This document shows, piece after piece, positions 14,423 through 22,061 of a DNA stretch of 40,767 nt. Position 1 is the first letter of the stretch. Each line of letters opens with the position of its first letter. Source of the stretch: CAYLNH01 sp964384625 (GTDB lineage Bacteria; Verrucomicrobiota; Lentisphaeria; JABSQK01). The stretch spans positions 1 to 40,767 of the forward strand of contig CAYLNH010000029.1 in the NCBI GenBank assembly GCA_964384625.1, written 5' to 3'. The position numbers were made by a program, and so were the translations under genes. Below the pieces are notes generated by a model. That model saw nothing but the letters and a program-made list of their open reading frames with translations. It was not told the DNA's origin and did not search any database.

Positions 14423-16852
14423 CTAATCCGCGGGTTTTACCTTGATCGCGATGTCCCGGCGGAACGCGGGCAGTCGGACGACGGCCGTACCGTTTGATTC
14501 CGCCAGGATGGTCTCGATACCTATAGCTTTCCCAGTGCTGCAATTCCAGAACTGAGCGGTATATTTCCCGGGCTTCAGGCCGGCGAGACGGATGCCGAGG
14601 TCATTGTGGGAGCGGGCGGGCAGGTGCAGTCGGTCGTTGTGAAAATGGTAGTTCCGGTCGAAAATCCAGACGAGCCGGTCGCGGTCGCGGCGGATTTCAC
14701 ACTGCTGCAGGCCGTCCTGGAGCGTGGTGTCCACCATCGTCGCGCGGCGTCGGGTCTCACCCCGGGTGAAGGCGGCCAGGGCGTTGTATTCCGGATAGAG
14801 ATCATGCTCATGGACCAGGGGGAACCACCAGAGAAAGGGCGGGATCGCGAAGCCGCCGAAGTACCCTTTCCAGAGGCCGAGATGGAATTGCTGCAAAACA
14901 TGCGGCAGCGAGTCGGCCCACGGCGTGCCGCCGAATTCCGTGATGATGCATGGTTTCTCCATCTGGCTTTGATAGCTGAGAGTCGCCGTCAGGGTGTTGT
15001 ACAGGCGTTGCGCGCCCTGGTGCCCGCTGTAGTAGGCGTCGAGCGTGAGGAAGTCCAATTCGTTGAGTCCTGCGAGTTGCGGGGATCCCCTGGCTTTGCC
15101 GTAGTTGCCGCTCCAGTGGGTGGTGACCAGGTGGCGGTTGGGATCATGCAGTTTGAGGTGCCGGGCCATTTCGCGATGCCAGTCGGTGACCTGGTGATTG
15201 GTGTACCAGCCGCTCCTGGAACCGGTCAAGTCGATTTCCGTGAAGAGCTTCCAGGCCAGGATATGCGGTGAGTGGCTCCAGCGCGCGATGATGTAGTCCA
15301 GCAGGTGTTTGAAGTCGCGCCTGGCGCGGTTGGAGGAGAAGAATTGCTCGGGACGCGAGAGGTAGCCGCCGCGGCTGCGGTTGTAGGGATTCCGGTGCCA
15401 TTCCTTGTCGCACCAGGTGCTGAATTTGCCGTGGTTGTTGATCGCGAGGATCAGGTAGATGTTGTGCTCCGCCGCCCATTCGACCAGCCGGTCGAGCTGC
15501 CAGGCCCGGTACTGGTTCAAGTTGCCGACGCCGTGATTGCCGGGGGCATCCGGCATCCATTCAAGGGCGAGCCACCAGGAACTCATCCAGACCTCAACCA
15601 CGTTGATGCCGGCCTTTTCATAGCGGGCAAACAGGCGCTTGTACATGTTGAGGTTGAAGTTGTCCCACGCAGTGAACGGAAAGACCTCCTGATAACGGTT
15701 GTCATACGGTGACCGGACGTTAAGCCCGAGGCCGACGAATTCGCGGTTGTCCCGGGAGAAGACCAGCAGCCGGTCATCTTCCTGGTCGCGCTGGACGTAG
15801 CCCTTCCAGTTGCGGTTGCCGGCCACCTTGAAGGTGACCTCGGGCAGTTCCGTCTCGAGCTCGGCGACGATGCCGGCAACGCGGAGGACGTGTTCTCCCG
15901 TTTCCAGCGGTGTGAAACGAACGCGGAACTCCGGTCGGCCCTTGGGAATGACCCGGCTGAACTCATCGTCTGCATCGAGCAGAAAGTCCTCGAAATAGAA
16001 GGCGCGCAGCGGGATCGTCCGGCCGGAGGGGGTCGCAACGATGGCCCGCAGGTTCACGTCCTCAGGGTCGAAGGGACGGCGGTAGGGATGGGTGAGCTGG
16101 AACGATAGTTCGATCGGTTTGCCGACGCGCGGCTCCTGCGGGAGGAACCGGAGATCGCGGATCTCCGGGTTCGGCTCGGGGCTGTCGTTCTCGCGCAACG
16201 CAACGTCCGTCAGGTACACGTCGCCCTCGTAGGTCAGCGGCCGGCCCTTGGGGCTGTCGAGCTTCAGGCCGTATTCCTTCAACTGGTTGCCGGTCAACTG
16301 GTGCCACGGGCGGAAATGCCGTTTGGGCCGCCAGCGTCCGGCGGCGGCATCGCCGGCGATGGGCAGGACGAAGGTGTGGTTGCCGGCGATCGGCTGCGGC
16401 AGGGGGACCTGGACATCGAGCCATTGGTCGTCCCAGTCTTTGACGACGAAAAACAGCTCGGCGTCAGCGGGGAAATCGGGCGGGAAGTAGAGCGAGATCA
16501 CGAGTTCGTCGGCGTCCTTGAAGCTCTTGATCTCATGGAAGAACTCCGCCGGCTCCGGCAGGTTGACCGGCAACCGGACGCCTGCCGGGTGCTCGGCTGT
16601 GGCCGCCAGCTTGCGGACAGCGGTCATGACTTCGGTCACGCGGTATTGTCGACTGTACCAGCCGGACAACGACAATGGTTCTTCGTCGGCGCCGGCGGTT
16701 GGCGCGGCCGCCTCTGGTTCCGGGGCGGAGCGCGAGGACGGCGAACGATCATCGGTATTCGCCCACGGCGTCACAAACAACACTGTGAGCAGACACAGCC
16801 CCCCGACAACTCCCGCCACTCGCCCACAGAGCTTGATGTGTGGCGTGCTCAT
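14423..16852 (-). CDS. Large secreted glycosidase-like protein (GH5/clan A TIM barrel, DUF5060-like N-domain)
   Basis: The 809-residue protein begins with a signal peptide (hydrophobic 11-30) and a low-complexity Ser/Pro/Ala/Glu linker at 36-58. Two beta-rich regions follow. The second (about 232-345) reads like a DUF5060-type immunoglobulin fold placed before clan-A barrels. The barrel runs from about 365 to 700: FVGLGLNVRSPY, YEKAGINVVEVWMSSWWLALEW, HNIYLILAINNHG and HILAWKLFTEIDL. The likely acid/base is Glu539 and the likely nucleophile Glu639 in CIITEFGGTPW. The residue before the acid/base is Thr538, where GH5 enzymes usually have Asn. A C-terminal beta domain ends the protein. It probably acts on an extracellular polysaccharide; the substrate is unknown. 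It is followed closely by the TPR-like gene. Confidence 0.82.
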   Translation of the reverse strand: MSTPHIKLCGRVAGVVGGLCLLTVLFVTPWANTDDRSPSSRSAPEPEAAAPTAGADEEPLSLSGWYSRQYRVTEVMTAVRKLAATAEHPAGVRLPVNLPEPAEFFHEIKSFKDADELVISLYFPPDFPADAELFFVVKDWDDQWLDVQVPLPQPIAGNHTFVLPIAGDAAAGRWRPKRHFRPWHQLTGNQLKEYGLKLDSPKGRPLTYEGDVYLTDVALRENDSPEPNPEIRDLRFLPQEPRVGKPIELSFQLTHPYRRPFDPEDVNLRAIVATPSGRTIPLRAFYFEDFLLDADDEFSRVIPKGRPEFRVRFTPLETGEHVLRVAGIVAELETELPEVTFKVAGNRNWKGYVQRDQEDDRLLVFSRDNREFVGLGLNVRSPYDNRYQEVFPFTAWDNFNLNMYKRLFARYEKAGINVVEVWMSSWWLALEWMPDAPGNHGVGNLNQYRAWQLDRLVEWAAEHNIYLILAINNHGKFSTWCDKEWHRNPYNRSRGGYLSRPEQFFSSNRARRDFKHLLDYIIARWSHSPHILAWKLFTEIDLTGSRSGWYTNHQVTDWHREMARHLKLHDPNRHLVTTHWSGNYGKARGSPQLAGLNELDFLTLDAYYSGHQGAQRLYNTLTATLSYQSQMEKPCIITEFGGTPWADSLPHVLQQFHLGLWKGYFGGFAIPPFLWWFPLVHEHDLYPEYNALAAFTRGETRRRATMVDTTLQDGLQQCEIRRDRDRLVWIFDRNYHFHNDRLHLPARSHNDLGIRLAGLKPGKYTAQFWNCSTGKAIGIETILAESNGTAVVRLPAFRRDIAIKVKPAD

Positions 16853-17192
16853 TGCAGTCCCAGTTCTGGAAAGTCAGACTGTGTTCTATCCCGGACGTTC
16901 GCTCCTCAGCGGTATTAGACCGCGAGCGAAACCGTAAGTTGCGTTGACTGGCCGGATAATCAAGCGGGGGCCGGGGGCGTCCGGCGGAGAAGTGTCGTGT
17001 ATTCCGGATCTGCCGTCCGCTCTGTCCTCTCGGTCCGATCCGTCGGATTCCGGCGCCGAGCGGCGCTGTGCCGGAGGACCGGGCCCGGACCCCGGCAGGC
17101 AGGCGGAGGCCCCTCTGCACCCCGGCATCGGCGCTGCGCGCGTGGAGACAGCGCGGCGCCGAAACGGCACTGCACAATGAGACTGATGGCGA
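16853..17192. other. 340-bp GC-rich non-coding spacer
   Basis: This gap separates the two large secreted-protein genes. I see no reading frame with coding character. On the minus strand TAATAC at 16914-16919 could be a -10 element for the GH5-like gene, so that gene may not depend only on the upstream GntR promoter. The rest is GC-rich sequence with several short self-complementary GC stretches (GGCGCC-like). Confidence 0.5.
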
Positions 17193-19391
17193 CTATTCCT
17201 GCACGCTGCTCCAGGCGATGATGCCGTTGGCCTTGGCGATGGCGTCGAAGACCTTCTGGAGTTTGTCCGGCTCCACGCCCCTGTGGTAGACGACCCAGAC
17301 GCGCCGATCGGTGACCTTCTCCTTCTGGCCGAGGCGCGGCCCGAGATACCTGGTGAGGGCGCCGGGACTCCGGGCTTCCGTGGCTTTCCGGAATCGGAAC
17401 CTGGGCGTTTCGGGTTCGTTGCCAAGGAGGTCCTCGTCATCGCTGTCTTCGGCAAGCGGGGCGTCTTTGTCCTTCTTCGGGCCCTTCTTTTCGGGCGCCG
17501 GCAGGAGGTCCTTCCAGGGTGTGCCGCTGCGTTTGTCGACGGCCAGGGTCAAGTCCTTCTTGACCCGCACGCGGTAGGGCGCGAAGGTCGCGGCCTGCCG
17601 GTAGAACTTCACTTCGGGTTTGCCGCCGTACCAGCCCGGCGGCATGAAGATGTCGCCATTGCACACGGCCCGCAGGTAGACGGCGAGGTGGTCCTGGATG
17701 TGCTTGCCGCCGATGCTGGTGCACATGACGGAGAACGCTTTCGGGTAAACAGCACGGACGTCGGCGGGGGTGCACCAGCCGTAGCCCGGCGGCTGCAGAT
17801 AGGGCGCGGTCGCCGACCAGTACTGGACGTACTCATGTTCGGGGATGAGCAGGACGTCCGGATGACGGCGGCACAACTCTTCGAAATCCTCGGCGGCCAT
17901 CATTTTGCCCTTCCAGGCCCAGCCGCCGGTACTGCGGTCCCGCGGGCGCCAGAAGTGGTTGGTGTCGATGTAGAAGATGGTACAGCCCCAGCGTTTCTGC
18001 GCGTACTTGATTTTTTCGCTGAGCCGTTCCATCGGCGACTGCGCTTCGGCGCGGGCATAAGGGATCTTGACGTCGGGGTGATAGACATCTGTATCCGACT
18101 TCGGCGACACCCAATGGCGCGGACACAAGGTTTCAATTTGATCCCACGGCACCGGTTTCTTATCGGCATCGCCGGCGTAGTGGATATTGGGCCGGATGCA
18201 GATGCCGGGGCGCAGACCGCCCTTACGGATGCGCGCGTAGAACTCGTCGGCGATGCCCTCCATTTCCGGGGCGAGATACGGCATCAGCCGCGGTTCGCCG
18301 TAGTAGGACTGCTTGGCGTATTCCTGGCCGCACGGCTGCCAGACGACGATGCCCTGGAGCCCGAGCTTGCGGCCGTGGGCGACCAGGCGGTCGGCGGCCT
18401 GAAGGGCGTACTTGTGGAACTCGGCGTAGCCGTTCTTTTTATCTTCGCGGACATCCCAGGTGTCCGGTATGCCCATGGCGTGGCGCCAGCCGCGCGGGTT
18501 CGCCTCAGACGTTCTTGTATCACCCAGATGGACGGCGCCGATCGGGCGGCGGTCCGGCCATTTCAGCATAAACGGGTGGCGTTTGCGGAAGTTGGCGGCG
18601 GCGTCCCTGGCCATGGCCCAACGGTCTGTGGGAGTACCTCCGGGACGGTCGAAGCGTAAGCTGATGGTGAACTCGTCGGTCTTTTTCGGCGGGATCGGGC
18701 GCACGGCCCAGACACCGTCGAATACCTCGCCGCCGGTCGACGGCTGGCCGACGCGCAGTTGCACGCGGCGTGGGCCTTTGCCGCCGAGAAAGCGATAGGT
18801 CAGCGGCCCGCCCGGGGAGGGTGAGCAGACAACCATCTTGCCGCCGCGCAGGTCCGACTGCAGCACCAGCGGCGCACCGATGTTGGCATTGCATCGCGCC
18901 CAGCCCGGCTGGTTCGACAGGACGCCGGGCTTGGCGCCGTTGGCCGGCTGGAACGCCAGCAGGTCGGCTTCGAGATACTCGATGACGTCTTTGCCGGTGC
19001 AGGCGATGGCAACGTCCAGGTCCAGTTGATTCTTGCCTTCACGGTAGGTGACGCTGAGCACGCCCCAAGGGAATTCCTGCGTCAGTTCCTTTTTGTCGGC
19101 ATCGAACCGCGTGGCCTTCGGCGTGACCGATCCCTTGCGCAAGGTGCGATTGTCGCCGCCGTAGGGATCGTTGTAAGCCGGTATCAGCAGCTGCTTCTCA
19201 TGCTCTTCCTTGTTCTTGTCGCGATAGGCCTGCGTCAGCAGAACCTTGGTCACGCGGATCTTGCCGTTGGTGATGCCCGGGTGTTTGCCGACGGCGACTC
19301 CGGTCAGGCCGTTGGCGTCATAGGAGGGTTTGACCGCGTCGCCGGCGATGGCGGCTGCGGCCAGGAAGAAGACAAGCGCGGCACGCTTCAT
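17193..19391 (-). CDS. Large secreted protein with hydrolase-like TIM-barrel features
   Basis: The 732-residue protein has a signal peptide (MKRAALVFFLAAAAIAGDA), a beta-sandwich-like first third (about 25-250), and then a region resembling a glycoside hydrolase barrel. Barrel-like strands include GIVVWQPCGQEY at 347-358, RPGICIRPNIHY at 394-405, TIFYIDTNHFW at 471-481 and VLLIPEHEY at 513-521. By analogy with GH36/GH97-type barrels, Asp476 and Glu518 or Glu520 would be catalytic candidates; I could not assign a family. A Lys/Asp/Glu-rich segment near 655-690 looks disordered, and a small C-terminal domain follows. ATG 19391 has AAGGGAA upstream, and the 28 residues in frame before it are polar and do not fit a signal peptide. 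It lies 90 bases downstream of the pilin-like gene. Confidence 0.72.
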   Translation of the reverse strand: MKRAALVFFLAAAAIAGDAVKPSYDANGLTGVAVGKHPGITNGKIRVTKVLLTQAYRDKNKEEHEKQLLIPAYNDPYGGDNRTLRKGSVTPKATRFDADKKELTQEFPWGVLSVTYREGKNQLDLDVAIACTGKDVIEYLEADLLAFQPANGAKPGVLSNQPGWARCNANIGAPLVLQSDLRGGKMVVCSPSPGGPLTYRFLGGKGPRRVQLRVGQPSTGGEVFDGVWAVRPIPPKKTDEFTISLRFDRPGGTPTDRWAMARDAAANFRKRHPFMLKWPDRRPIGAVHLGDTRTSEANPRGWRHAMGIPDTWDVREDKKNGYAEFHKYALQAADRLVAHGRKLGLQGIVVWQPCGQEYAKQSYYGEPRLMPYLAPEMEGIADEFYARIRKGGLRPGICIRPNIHYAGDADKKPVPWDQIETLCPRHWVSPKSDTDVYHPDVKIPYARAEAQSPMERLSEKIKYAQKRWGCTIFYIDTNHFWRPRDRSTGGWAWKGKMMAAEDFEELCRRHPDVLLIPEHEYVQYWSATAPYLQPPGYGWCTPADVRAVYPKAFSVMCTSIGGKHIQDHLAVYLRAVCNGDIFMPPGWYGGKPEVKFYRQAATFAPYRVRVKKDLTLAVDKRSGTPWKDLLPAPEKKGPKKDKDAPLAEDSDDEDLLGNEPETPRFRFRKATEARSPGALTRYLGPRLGQKEKVTDRRVWVVYHRGVEPDKLQKVFDAIAKANGIIAWSSVQE

Positions 19392-19481
19392 AGAGGTTCC
19401 CTTCTGTTTGTTTCTCCCTCGATTCTCCGTTGGCATCTGCCGCGGACGTTCCCCTTGCCGCGGTCGACGCGACATGGTCCG

Positions 19482-20309
19482 TCAGTGATCGACGTGTTCG
19501 TCCAGCCCCCGGCCGGGGGCGCCGGCAAAGGTCTGAATATGTGATGGTGTGGGCCAGCTATCGCCCAGGTTGCTGTGATTGATGTAGTTCTGGCGCCAGA
19601 CCACGCGGCCGTCGTGGGCGGCGTAGTTGCCGCCCTCCTGGTGGGCCCAGCGATAGGTGTTGAAATTCCAGTTGAACACGGTTCTGGTTTTCGGCAGATG
19701 CGTGCCGCTGTCAACGCGGTATTCGGACGCGTCAGTAAAGAGGGGGCGCCAGGAGCGATCGCCTTCGAACAGCACCTTCGGTTTGTAGGGGGCACGCTTG
19801 GAGTAGTACCAGTTCATGTCCAGCTTGTGATTGTAGCGATAGCCGTAGTTGATCGTGCCGCCCCAGGCATGGCTGAGATGTGATTGCCGGAGTGGGACGT
19901 CCTTGCCGTTGGTGAAGTCGAAGCCGCTCTGAACATCCATCGCCGGGCACTCAACAACGGCCAGCGGCACATGCTCGCCGCTGAGCAGGCTCCACCAGCC
20001 GCTCGGATTCCAGGTGGGCTGGAAGTTGTAATTCGGCATGCACCACTGCGTGCCGGACCGGGCGTTGCCCCAGCCCCAGGGGGCCCCGGCGGTCGGCGCC
20101 GTGGGCAGTGCGCCGGCAAAGTCGTCGGCGTACATCGCCGCGCCCGTGTAGATCTGTTTCAGATTGCTCTGGCAGACGGCCCGGAGCGACAGCGCCTTGG
20201 CCCGGGACAGCACCGGCAGCAGCAGGGCCGCGAGCAGGGCCACGATGGCGACCACCACAAGCAGTTCGATCAGTGTGAACGGCCGCCTTTTTGCTGTTGT
20301 GTTTGCCAT
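19482..20309 (-). CDS. Pilin-like protein with type II/IV prepilin N-terminal motif
   Basis: The 275-residue protein starts with MANTTAKRRPFTLIELLVVV, a textbook prepilin leader cut before Phe by prepilin peptidase PilD, leaving Phe+1 and Glu+5. The long hydrophobic helix VVVAIVALLAALLLPVLSRA follows. CQSNLKQIYTGAAMYADDFAG and the aromatic, glycine-rich C-terminal part (NYAAHDGRVVW) match the large 'prepilin N-terminal cleavage/methylation' families abundant in Lentisphaerota and Planctomycetes. Their role is unclear: pseudopili, secreted surface proteins or scaffolds for hydrolases are the usual guesses. The start at 20309 has GGGAG 12 bases before it, inside the regulator's last codons; the gene follows the GntR-type stop by 7 bases. 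The close coupling suggests shared regulation. Confidence 0.9.
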   Translation of the reverse strand: MANTTAKRRPFTLIELLVVVAIVALLAALLLPVLSRAKALSLRAVCQSNLKQIYTGAAMYADDFAGALPTAPTAGAPWGWGNARSGTQWCMPNYNFQPTWNPSGWWSLLSGEHVPLAVVECPAMDVQSGFDFTNGKDVPLRQSHLSHAWGGTINYGYRYNHKLDMNWYYSKRAPYKPKVLFEGDRSWRPLFTDASEYRVDSGTHLPKTRTVFNWNFNTYRWAHQEGGNYAAHDGRVVWRQNYINHSNLGDSWPTPSHIQTFAGAPGRGLDEHVDH

Positions 20310-20316
20310 GTCCAGG

Positions 20317-21765
20317 TTAACTCCCATGTGCTTTGCAGTAGGTCTCCCATGCGTCCGTGATCATCTCCTCCGTCGGTCGGGCCCCTTTCCGCAGGACCTG
20401 GAGAAGGGGTTGGTTCAGGAAACCCCGGACGAACCAGACCCAGGCCTGCCGGGAGGAGTCCGACTCAGACCGATGCCCCGCGAACAGGTCCTCCGTTCGC
20501 AGCTGCAGGGCATCCAGCATCTGAGTCAACTGGTCGCAACGAACCGGGCCGTTGGCGCGTTCCTCGGCGATGATGGTCTGGGCTTGTTCGCTCAAAAGGA
20601 ATCGCATGAAGGAGAAGGCGTCGTCACGCTCGGACATCGCGGCCAGACACGAGAACCCCGTCGACAGCCATCGCGTTCCGGCGGGCTGCGCCATGGCCAG
20701 GTCGCAGCCAAACGGCAGAGACGCCAGCGCTCCAAGCGCGAAGGACGACTGGACGACCGCGTAGGCCGCATCGCCTTGAAGGAAGGTCTTCAAATACGCC
20801 GGGAACATGCCGGGCTCGATGCGGATGCGGTGGGCTATCGGCGCCAACCGGGCCATCTGGGCCAGGGCTGCGCGACTCATCGCGCGGGCGGATGCTTTGG
20901 TCATTCTCGCTTGCGGCAGGCCCGCCATGAAAGCGAGCGATTGCGGGTGGCAGAGCGCGGCGACGCCGGGCGGTAAGCGGTCCGCCGTCTCCAGCAGGGT
21001 GTCCACGAGCTGGTCGGCATCCATTGTCCGGCTCAACCTGCTGCCGCCATGGTTCTGATTCCGCAGGACAAGCCAGAAGCAGAAATGCACGGGTACGGCC
21101 CATTGCCAGACGTTGTCGCCGGTGTCCGCCAGTCGGTTGACCACCAGTTGATCAGAGGCCATGCCCGCCCGCAGTTCCGACGGCAATGGCTGAACCAGTT
21201 GCCGACTGCTGAGACCCCTGACCATTTCCGGCAAGACCTGGGCGATATCCGGGCGCGTGGCGCCCAGGTAGTCGGCGTAACTGCCGTGGTTGCTGATGTC
21301 GTGCGGCACGGGCTCAATGACGACGGGTACGCTGGAACCTGCGGTATACGCAGCGGTCAGCCGTTGCCACATGCGTTGGTGCCAGGGGAGGGTTTCGAAC
21401 GACGACATCACCAGCGGCCGGACAGGGGGCGGGACGATCGCCGAAAATACCTGGAGCGGATGGGCGATTGCCTGCGGTTCCGCCACCGGCGAAGCCGCTT
21501 TGTCCGCATCACGACGGATGACCGTGCCGCGCGCCGAGCGGTGCAGGACCCCCTCGTCCTGCAAGGCCGTCAGCGCCTTGCGCAGCGTGCGACGATTCAC
21601 CCCGGCCATTTGTGCCAACTGCCGTTCCGACGGCAGTCTGGTGCCGGGTTCTTGCTGCTGGACCCAGGTTTGGAGCCGCTCGAGCAGTTGTTCGGGCAGC
21701 GAGCGTTCCAGCGAGAACTCGCGTCCCAACGTTTGTCGCAACTGCTGTTCCAGGGCCAGACTCAT
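20317..21765 (-). CDS. GntR-type regulator fused to a solute-binding-protein-like domain
   Basis: The 482-residue protein has an N-terminal winged helix of the GntR family at about 22-86 (GTRLPSERQLAQMAGVNRRTLRKAL, then the wing VLHRSARGTVI). Residues about 115-482 resemble a family 1 extracellular solute-binding protein: LVMSSFETLPWHQRMWQRLTAAY at the start, SYADYLGATRPDIAQV, LSSRQLVQPL, VPVHFCFWLVLRNQ, LFLQGDAAY-like FLQGDAAYAVVQSSFALG, and the late AFSFMRFLLSEQAQTIIAE. No signal peptide is present, so it should be a cytoplasmic sensor that binds a sugar-like ligand and controls the downstream genes. GntR regulators usually carry FadR, UTRA or LacI-type ligand domains. It is the first gene of the minus-strand cassette. 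Confidence 0.85.
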   Translation of the reverse strand: MSLALEQQLRQTLGREFSLERSLPEQLLERLQTWVQQQEPGTRLPSERQLAQMAGVNRRTLRKALTALQDEGVLHRSARGTVIRRDADKAASPVAEPQAIAHPLQVFSAIVPPPVRPLVMSSFETLPWHQRMWQRLTAAYTAGSSVPVVIEPVPHDISNHGSYADYLGATRPDIAQVLPEMVRGLSSRQLVQPLPSELRAGMASDQLVVNRLADTGDNVWQWAVPVHFCFWLVLRNQNHGGSRLSRTMDADQLVDTLLETADRLPPGVAALCHPQSLAFMAGLPQARMTKASARAMSRAALAQMARLAPIAHRIRIEPGMFPAYLKTFLQGDAAYAVVQSSFALGALASLPFGCDLAMAQPAGTRWLSTGFSCLAAMSERDDAFSFMRFLLSEQAQTIIAEERANGPVRCDQLTQMLDALQLRTEDLFAGHRSESDSSRQAWVWFVRGFLNQPLLQVLRKGARPTEEMITDAWETYCKAHGS

Positions 21766-21790
21766 CGAGAGGACTCCGTTATATACCGCA

Positions 21791-21809
21791 ATGCACCACC
21801 ATGCACCAC
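21791..21809 (-). promoter_or_regulatory. Candidate operator of the GntR-type regulator
   Basis: ATGCACCAC occurs twice, at 21791-21799 and 21801-21809, exactly ten bases (about one helical turn) apart and 25-45 bases before the regulator's start. Read on the minus strand it is GTGGTGCAT-G-GTGGTGCAT. A tandem element at this spacing is well suited to a dimeric repressor acting on its own promoter; binding has not been shown. Confidence 0.4.
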
Positions 21810-22061
21810 AGAAGGACGGTTGTCAAGTGGAAGTTGGCGCGAAGGGCCATTCGTTCCTGGTCGTTCGCCGGTTCGAGCATGTTTCAGAAAACTGCAGCGA
21901 CTGCACGTGTAGGTGGGATTGTGCAATGCCTTCAGCGTAGCTATGTTTTTCAACAAACCTTCACGCCGTCGGCGTGAGCAAAGGGCTGGAGAATTTCGGG
22001 AAATGCTGTAGTGGGGCAGCTCGATAGGATCACTGACGAATGCCCAATACCGAATGAGCAA

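Noticed and set aside
17283..18659. 458-codon plus-strand frame
   Set aside because: It lies antisense to the secreted protein gene at 17193-19391, which has a signal peptide and ribosome-binding site. This frame has none.
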